Positions 13,859 to 16,671 of a DNA stretch of 16,671 nt are shown here, piece after piece. Below the pieces are notes generated by a model. That model saw only the letters and a program-made list of their open reading frames with translations, was not told the DNA's origin and made no database searches. Each line of letters begins with the position of its first letter. Positions within the stretch are counted from its first letter, which is position 1. The position numbers and the translations under genes are program-made. Source of the stretch: an uncultured Bacteroidales bacterium (lineage in GTDB: Bacteria; Bacteroidota; Bacteroidia; Bacteroidales; Bacteroidaceae); assembly GCA_947367415.1 (NCBI GenBank), contig CANBEE010000024.1:1-16671 (forward strand). The letters run 5' to 3'.

Positions 13859-14731
13859 ATGAATAAACGAATTGTTGCAATTGTAGTTACGCTGTGTGCG
13901 GTGCTTGGCTCACTGAGTGCTCAGAATAATGACTATATCGCTTATATAGAAAAGTATAAAGGTATTGCCATCGAGCAGATGAATAAGTATCACATTCCTG
14001 CCAGTATTACCTTGGCTCAAGGCTTGCTGGAGTCAGGGGCGGGGAAGAGTGAGCTGGCGCAAAAATCGAACAATCACTTTGGCATTAAATGCCACAGTTG
14101 GGACGGCAAACGCACCTATCATGATGACGATGAGGTGGGCGAGTGCTTCAGAGTGTACAAATCTGTACGCGATTCCTATGAGGATCACTCAATATTTCTT
14201 GCTACAGGAGCACGATATGCTTTTCTTTTCAAGTTTGACGAGACTGATTACATCAGTTGGGCACGTGGGCTCAAGCGTGCTGGATATGCCACCAGTCCCA
14301 CCTATGCAGAGAAGCTGATTGAGATTATCGAACGCTATGGGCTCGATAGGTTTGACCATAATCAGGGTAATCAAACCCGCTATCTCGGACCGCATACGCC
14401 GCGTCTAGCTAGCGGTATCGTTTATATCGTAGCTCGCCAGGGTGATACCATGCAGGGCATAGTGGAGGAGTTTGGCATACCGAAGCGTAAGCTGATACGC
14501 TACAATGACCTCTATAAGAACTATGTGCCGGTGAAGGGTGACATCATTTATCTGCACCGTAAGCATCGTCGCGCAAAGGAACCCAATACGCATCATGTGG
14601 TGGCCGATGGGGAGAGTATGCACATGATATCGCAGAAGTATGCCGTGCGTCTCGACCGTTTGTATAAGATGAACAAGGTGTCGCCCGACACTTATTCCCC
14701 GATGGTGGGAGACATTATACGTTTGCGCTGA
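13859..14731 (+). CDS. Secreted N-acetylglucosaminidase with two LysM domains
   Basis: A 290-aa exported peptidoglycan hydrolase. The signal peptide MNKRIVAIVVTLCAVLGSLSAQ is followed by a glucosaminidase domain (GH73/lysozyme-like, about 25-165). This domain has the motif ASITLAQGLLESGAGKSELA (probable catalytic Glu58), SNNHFGIKC, ECFRVYKSVRDSYEDHSIFL and YATSPTYAEKLI. Two LysM-type peptidoglycan-binding repeats follow, at about 188-233 (YIVARQGDTMQGIVEEFGI ... KGDIIYL) and 245-290 (HHVVADGESMHMISQKYAV ... VGDIIRLR). It probably cleaves the glycan backbone during growth or division in the periplasm. The gene is monocistronic, divergent from cdd and convergent with the RNase gene, with a shared terminator hairpin at 14758-14782. 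Confidence 0.93.
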   Translation: MNKRIVAIVVTLCAVLGSLSAQNNDYIAYIEKYKGIAIEQMNKYHIPASITLAQGLLESGAGKSELAQKSNNHFGIKCHSWDGKRTYHDDDEVGECFRVYKSVRDSYEDHSIFLATGARYAFLFKFDETDYISWARGLKRAGYATSPTYAEKLIEIIERYGLDRFDHNQGNQTRYLGPHTPRLASGIVYIVARQGDTMQGIVEEFGIPKRKLIRYNDLYKNYVPVKGDIIYLHRKHRRAKEPNTHHVVADGESMHMISQKYAVRLDRLYKMNKVSPDTYSPMVGDIIRLR

Positions 14732-14757
14732 TTGGGGTTGCTGCAGATGAAAACGAA

Positions 14758-14790
14758 GAGGAGGGGCTCGTGGCTCCTCCTCTCTCTCTT
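14758..14790. terminator. Bidirectional terminator hairpin between glucosaminidase and RNase G genes
   Basis: GAGGAGGGGC (14758-14767), loop TCGTG, GCTCCTCCTC (14773-14782) form a 10-bp stem with one wobble. On the plus strand it is followed by TCTCTCTT, and on the minus strand by TTCGTTTTC. It sits between the stops of the two convergent genes. Confidence 0.7.
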
Positions 14791-14796
14791 GTAATG

Positions 14797-16371
14797 TTAC
14801 TTCATCTCTACCTCTTCCTTCATGTCAATCTCGTTGCCTTGGGCATCATAGAATGTGTAGGCAAGTAGCGGTAGGCTCTGGTTGGGGGTGATGCGTATGC
14901 CGAAGCCATACTTCATCCTCCAGCGAGTCTTCAGAGAGACTACCCCTTGGTTGACATAGGCTGCCACGTAGGGGTGGATGTGTAGGTTGAATTTGCTAAT
15001 CTTCAATTTGTTTACAAGGTAATCAATCTTGTTCTCCAGCGTGTCGGTGAATAGTATGGATGACTTGATAGTGCCTTTGCCGAAACATACGGGGCAGGTC
15101 TCCTCAACGGCGACATCCATTGCTGGGCGTACACGTTGGCGAGTGATCTGCATCAAACCAAACTTACTGAGCGGAAGGATATTGTGCTTGGCGCGGTCGC
15201 GCGACATATTCTGGCACATGCGCTCATAGAGTTTCTGACGGTTTTCGGCTGTGTCCATATCGATGAAGTCAACCACGATGATGCCACCCATATCGCGCAA
15301 GCGGAGCTGGCGGGCTAGTTCATCGGCTGCGCCGAGGTTCACGTCGATGGCATTCTCCTCCTGATTGGTGTTGCCTCGTGAGCGGTTGCCGCTGTTGACG
15401 TCGACTACGTGCAGGGCCTCGGTGTGCTCTATGACCATGTAGGCTCCTCCTTTGTAGGGCACGATTCGGCCAAACGATGACTTAATCTGTTTGGTGATGC
15501 CGAAGTTGTCGAAGATGGGCAGAGTGCCCGTGTAGTGTTTTACGACATGTGCTCTGTCGGGGGCAATCAAGGCTACGTAGTTGCGTATCTCGTCATATAC
15601 GGCATTGTCATTGATATAGATGGCCTCGTAGGAGGGGCTGAATAGGTCGCGCAACATGGCGACAGCACGGCTGTTTTCTTCGTAAATGAGCACTGGGGGC
15701 TTCTCGGCTTTCTGAACCTTGACGATAGCCTCGTCCCACTGCTTGACTAGGATTTTGAGTTCGGCATCAAGCTCCGCTACACGCTTGCCCTCGGCCACAG
15801 TACGTACGATGACGCCGAAGTTCTTGGGCTTGATGCTTTGTATGAGTTGCTTGAGTCGTGCTCGCTCCTCTGATGACTTGATCTTTGACGATACGGAAAC
15901 CTTGTCGGAGAATGGGGTAAGTACCAAGAAACGGCCGGCAAAAGAGAGGTCGGCGGTGAGTCTTGGACCTTTGGTGGATATGGGCTCCTTGACAACCTGC
16001 ACCATAATCTCCTGCCCGGTCTGAAGATAGTTGCTGATGCTTCCCTCTTTGGGAAGCTCAGGCTGGCCGGTGGCTTTGGAGATGGGGGCAAGTTTCTTCT
16101 TGTCGCTGATTACCTGTTTCACATACTTGTGGTAGCAGTTGTAGTGACTACCCAAGTCCTGATAGTGAAGAAAAGCTTCTTTGGCTGAACCTACATCAAC
16201 AAAACATGCATTCAGGCCAGGCATTATTTTTTTTACCCGTCCCAAGTACATGTTGCCCACAGAGAACGACGCCTCGCGTCCCTCTCGCTGATACTCCATC
16301 AGCACCTTGTCTTCGGTAAGGGCGATGGTAATCTCTTGGGGCTGTACATCGATGAATAATTCGGTTGTCAC
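14797..16371 (-). CDS. rng: Ribonuclease E/G family endoribonuclease
   Basis: A 524-aa single-strand endoribonuclease of RNase G type, involved in rRNA maturation and mRNA decay, without the long C-terminal scaffold of RNase E. An S1 domain (about 38-140) begins with FSVGNMYLGRVKKIMPGLNACFVDVG. The DNase-I-like catalytic domain carries D324 (VVDVNSGNRS) and D368 (VVDFIDMD), the counterparts of the two metal-binding Asp residues of E. coli RNase E. The zinc-link motif CPVCFGKG has C426 and C429. The start codon is GTG at 16371: the next Met is residue 25, inside the conserved N-terminus, so the GTG is required. It follows HU and a 29-aa gene, with a 14-bp hairpin in the leader (16415-16467). 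Confidence 0.95.
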   Translation of the reverse strand: MTTELFIDVQPQEITIALTEDKVLMEYQREGREASFSVGNMYLGRVKKIMPGLNACFVDVGSAKEAFLHYQDLGSHYNCYHKYVKQVISDKKKLAPISKATGQPELPKEGSISNYLQTGQEIMVQVVKEPISTKGPRLTADLSFAGRFLVLTPFSDKVSVSSKIKSSEERARLKQLIQSIKPKNFGVIVRTVAEGKRVAELDAELKILVKQWDEAIVKVQKAEKPPVLIYEENSRAVAMLRDLFSPSYEAIYINDNAVYDEIRNYVALIAPDRAHVVKHYTGTLPIFDNFGITKQIKSSFGRIVPYKGGAYMVIEHTEALHVVDVNSGNRSRGNTNQEENAIDVNLGAADELARQLRLRDMGGIIVVDFIDMDTAENRQKLYERMCQNMSRDRAKHNILPLSKFGLMQITRQRVRPAMDVAVEETCPVCFGKGTIKSSILFTDTLENKIDYLVNKLKISKFNLHIHPYVAAYVNQGVVSLKTRWRMKYGFGIRITPNQSLPLLAYTFYDAQGNEIDMKEEVEMK

Positions 16372-16414
16372 TTTTCTTGGGTTCTAATTAGTAAATGAAT
16401 ACTTTACAAAATAC

Positions 16415-16467
16415 GACAAAGAACAAACTCAAAATCATGTTCCATATTCTGATGTTTGTTCCTTGTC
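16415..16467 (-). promoter_or_regulatory. Long hairpin in the RNase G leader
   Basis: On the minus strand GACAAGGAACAAAC (16467-16454) pairs with GTTTGTTCTTTGTC (16428-16415), 14 pairs with one G-U. The 25-nt loop can form a further AUCA/UGAU helix. It lies 43 nt upstream of the GTG start and 23 nt after the stop of the 29-aa gene. No T run follows, so a plain terminator is unlikely; an autoregulatory or processing hairpin is inferred. Confidence 0.55.
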
Positions 16468-16490
16468 TTGTTGCTAACTGAGCTCAGAGC

Positions 16491-16580
16491 TTACTTGCTC
16501 TTATGTCTGTTCTTTCTCAGTCTTTTCTTTCTCTTGTGAGTCGCCATTTTATGACGCTTATGCTTCTTACCGTTTGGCAT
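16491..16580 (-). CDS. 29-aa basic protein of AURKAIP1/COX24 (mS38-like) type
   Basis: A 29-codon gene starting MPNGKKHKRHKMATHKRK and ending RHKSK; more than half the residues are Lys, Arg or His. From memory, Bacteroidetes genomes carry near-identical peptides annotated as AURKAIP1/COX24 domain proteins, related to the C-terminus of the mitochondrial small-subunit ribosomal protein mS38. A ribosome-bound role is therefore likely but not shown. It sits 38 nt after the end of an HU gene and upstream of RNase G on the same strand, so the three may be co-transcribed. It is too short for most gene callers. Confidence 0.85.
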   Translation of the reverse strand: MPNGKKHKRHKMATHKRKKRLRKNRHKSK

Positions 16581-16618
16581 AGTTTAAAAATTTTATGGAT
16601 TAATACTTCTTATATTTC

Positions 16619-16671
16619 TTATTTCTTCACGTCGATAGCAAAAGTCTTTGCGGGCTTGAACGCGGGGATGT
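16619..16671 (-). CDS. HU-family DNA-binding protein, C-terminal end only
   Basis: Only the last 16 codons lie in the window: IPAFKPAKTFAIDVKK and a TAA stop. The PAFKPAK segment is the characteristic end of HU/IHF proteins (compare the HU C-terminus PAFKAGKALKDAVK). This would be a classical short HU nucleoid protein, distinct from the longer HU/winged-helix protein at 483-1118. It is the first gene of the HU - 29-aa protein - RNase G run. Confidence 0.8.
   Translation of the reverse strand, partial: IPAFKPAKTFAIDVKK

Overview
The window looks like a chromosomal segment of a Bacteroidales bacterium, most likely Prevotella/Segatella or a close relative. The evidence is the Bacteroidetes-type promoter elements (TTTG/TTG, about 20 nt, TAnnTTTG), A-rich leaders without Shine-Dalgarno sequences, a FHS-family sugar permease next to galactokinase, Bacteroidales-type HU/winged-helix proteins, and the run HU - 29-aa basic protein - RNase G. 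No tRNA, rRNA, CRISPR array, transposase or phage structural gene was seen.

Layout. 1-482: no convincing gene; it holds a compound TGCCAC/GTGGCA inverted-repeat region (91-243), a likely promoter (275-305) and a 22-bp-period array with CATCGCGATG cores (330-417). 483-1118: HU-family protein with a C-terminal winged helix. 1202-2350: secreted GH43 glycosidase. 2344-2420: two short tandem repeats, one of them telomere-like. 2430-3734: folC. 3841-7412: galactose operon galM - sugar permease - galK, with its own promoter and a terminator hairpin at 7509-7535. 7569-8465: EamA/DMT transporter, convergent with a large secreted GH31 alpha-glycosidase (8468-11050, minus). 11174-12952 (minus): grpE-dnaJ, with a terminator after dnaJ and a sigma-54-like promoter surrounded by TGTCA/TGACA palindromes. 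13265-13747 (minus): cytidine deaminase. 13859-14728 (plus): secreted glucosaminidase with two LysM domains. 14797-16371 (minus): RNase E/G-family ribonuclease. 16491-16580 (minus): a 29-aa basic protein of COX24/mS38 type. 16619-16671 (minus): the last 16 codons of an HU gene.

How the genes work together. The gal genes form a compact unit that imports galactose or glucose, interconverts the anomers and phosphorylates galactose; galT and galE are not in the window. GH43 and GH31 are secreted or periplasmic glycan-cleaving enzymes whose sugars could feed such a pathway, but no SusC/D pair is present. grpE-dnaJ is the DnaK co-chaperone pair. The right end is an information-processing block (HU, ribosome-associated small protein, RNase G).

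Most of the window is conserved core genome. The parts that deserve a second look are non-coding: the 22-bp repeat array before the HU/winged-helix gene, the palindrome cluster before grpE, and a 14-bp hairpin in the RNase G leader that resembles an autoregulatory ribonuclease leader. The 29-aa gene is easily missed by gene callers.
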